This document shows, one piece after another, positions 7,032-7,907 of a stretch of DNA of 7,907 nt. The DNA is from an uncultured Ruminococcus sp. (GTDB taxonomy: Bacteria > Bacillota > Clostridia > Oscillospirales > CAG-272). The notes below the pieces were generated by a model. That model made no database searches. It was not told where the DNA came from and worked only from the letters and a program-made list of their open reading frames with translations. The position numbers and the translations under genes are program-made. The stretch covers positions 16,749 to 24,655 of the forward strand of contig CACYZS010000018.1 in the NCBI GenBank assembly GCA_902778985.1. Direction: 5' to 3'. Positions within the stretch are counted from its first letter, which is position 1; the number at the start of each line of letters is the position of its first letter.

Positions 7032-7745
7032 AAGAAACGGTTTTCACGCTCTGGGACGATCCCGACTCGACAAAGATCCGTTTTTTCCCCGCCGCACAAA
7101 AGCGCGGGGACGGGACCGTCGTGATCTTTGCCGGGGGCGGGTATTACGTGCGCGCGCCCTATGAGGAAATCGACTACGCCCTGCGGCTGAACGAATACGG
7201 GCTGAACGTCTTTACGGTGGATTACCGCGTCGCCCCCGACCGCTTCCCTCTCCCGCTGCTCGGCACAGGCAAAATCGATATCTGTCAGATGCTCTTCCAG
7301 CTCCCGAATCTGTTCGTCGGTGACCTACCGCGAACCGATCGAGGGTGAGGGGACGGACGACGTCGACCGGATCGATTTTCTCCCCGACGCCTGCGTCCTC
7401 TGCTATCCCGTGATCACGCTCTCGGAGAGCCATCGGCACAAGAAATCCGCCTCCAACCTGCTTGGAGAAAGGGAGGGCGAACTTGCCGCCAAACTCTCGC
7501 TCGACCGGATCGCGGACGAAAAGACGCCGCGTACCTTCCTCTGGCACACGGCAAACGACGAACTGGTCCCTGTACTGAATTCTCTCCGCTACGCCGAGCG
7601 GCTGCGCGAATTCGGCGTGCCGTTTGAAATGCATATCTTCCCCGACGGCCGCCACGGACTCGGGCTCGCCGCGGAAAACCCGCACGTCGCCGCGTGGACG
7701 GAACTGCTCAGGAAATGGCTGATCTCCTACGGGTGGATGGAGTAA
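7028..7745 (+). pseudogene. Alpha/beta hydrolase (BD-FAE/acetyl-esterase-like), broken at the nucleophile region
   Basis: The N-terminal part (7028-7261, 78 codons) has the oxyanion-loop motif GGGYY at 36-40 and VDYRVAPDRFPLPLL at 64-78, typical of COG0657-type esterases. The C-terminal part resumes in another frame at about 7320 (VTYREPIEGE...) and contains CYPVIT, the acid motif LWHTANDELVP (Asp codon 7557-7559) and the histidine motif GRHGLGLA (His codon 7653-7655), ending with TAA at 7743-7745. The family segment of roughly 37 residues between these parts, including GFSAGGH with the catalytic serine, is absent. In its place are 58 nt (7262-7319) with no resemblance to the family, which shift the frame. 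The N-terminal frame as written ends at 7348. An active enzyme is therefore not encoded unless the assembly is wrong. Substrate is likely an esterified sugar by family, not by evidence here. ATGA overlap with the preceding gene. Confidence 0.88.
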
Positions 7746-7753
7746 GGGGACCG

Positions 7754-7777
7754 TCCACTTTCTTAAAAGAAAGTGGA
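7754..7777. repeat. Perfect 11-bp inverted repeat after the hydrolase gene
   Basis: Arms TCCACTTTCTT (7754-7764) and AAGAAAGTGGA (7767-7777) are separated by AA. It begins 8 nt after the hydrolase stop codon. No U run follows on the plus strand (ACAAAGAAC), so a classical intrinsic terminator is not supported. The shape fits an extragenic palindromic element or a protein site. It is the first of three palindromes in a row. Confidence 0.6.
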
Positions 7778-7787
7778 ACAAAGAACT

Positions 7788-7804
7788 TCATTATGGGATA
7801 ATGA
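7788..7804. repeat. 7-bp inverted repeat with GGG loop
   Basis: TCATTAT (7788-7794), GGG, ATAATGA (7798-7804). The stem is AT-only apart from one C-G pair and so weak on its own. Its position midway between two stronger palindromes suggests it belongs to the same composite element. Confidence 0.4.
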
Positions 7805-7907
7805 TAAAGCGAAACGGCGAGCCCTCTCGACTCTCGCCGTTTCGCGGTTCTATAGACGCAACTGCATTGGTCAGGTTTTCGTAGTGCAAGGGGACGCGGA
7901 AATCATC
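7791..7907 (-). other. Possible 3' end of a minus-strand gene entering from the right
   Basis: A minus-strand frame is open from the right edge to the TAA at 7791-7793: 38 residues beginning DDFRVPLHYENLTNAVASIE and ending FRFIIIP. Its first part has a plausible protein-like composition, but the hairpin at 7809-7845 lies inside the frame, which is unusual. A second minus frame from the edge stops at 7871-7873, just before the hairpin, and would suit a terminator better. No family is recognised, and the stretch may be non-coding repeat DNA. Confidence 0.25.
7809..7845 (-). terminator. Strong 13-bp hairpin, candidate terminator
   Basis: Arms GCGAAACGGCGAG (7809-7821) and CTCGCCGTTTCGC (7833-7845) pair perfectly around an 11-nt loop. 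Read on the minus strand the stem is followed by TTTATCATTAT, a moderately U-rich tail, so it better fits termination of a leftward transcript entering from the right. On the plus strand the tail is GGTTCTATAG, a poor U tract, but the stem may still help end the rightward operon. It could instead be part of a dispersed palindromic repeat. Confidence 0.4.

Noticed and set aside
1..7907. CRISPR array, tRNA, rRNA, insertion sequence or attachment site
   Set aside because: No spaced direct repeats, cloverleaf-like sequence, rRNA segment, transposase motif or terminal repeats were seen on either strand.

Overview
The window is GC-rich and densely coded. Shine-Dalgarno sites are A/G-rich, and the two visible promoters are sigma-A-like and sit in a short AT-rich gap. 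An addB-type helicase-nuclease, a WYL regulator and a five-helix LtaS-like enzyme together suggest a GC-rich Firmicutes lineage, probably an uncultured clostridial gut bacterium. This is inferred from gene content and style; no marker gene is present.

Left half (about 1-4486, minus strand): a four-gene operon is read leftward from a good promoter at 4534-4562. The order is a WYL-domain regulator (3476-4486), UDP-galactopyranose mutase glf (2377-3458, broken), a small PhoB-like winged-helix protein with a degenerate receiver (1796-2377), and the N-terminal half of addB (1-1738, running off the left edge). Spacings are short: 17 nt, a 1-base TAATG overlap, and 57 nt.

Right half (4639-7745, plus strand): a divergent three-gene operon starts from an extended -10 promoter at 4584-4611. 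It encodes an LtaS-like membrane enzyme of the sulfatase/alkaline phosphatase fold (intact), a six-helix membrane protein of unknown function, and an alpha/beta hydrolase that is broken in its middle. The last two genes overlap by ATGA. glf and the LtaS-like enzyme both point to cell-surface glycopolymers, while addB belongs to double-strand break repair.

Right end (7746-7907): no complete gene. It holds three consecutive perfect inverted repeats, and possibly the 3' end of a minus-strand gene entering from the right.

The most unusual observation is that two genes are broken at their most conserved core. glf lacks the stretch that normally carries the KGYTEKQW motif (about 37 nt lost, causing a frameshift). 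The hydrolase lacks its nucleophile-serine segment, which is replaced by 58 nt of unrelated sequence and also shifts frame. Real gene decay and an assembly error both remain possible. I found no CRISPR array, tRNA, rRNA or insertion sequence.
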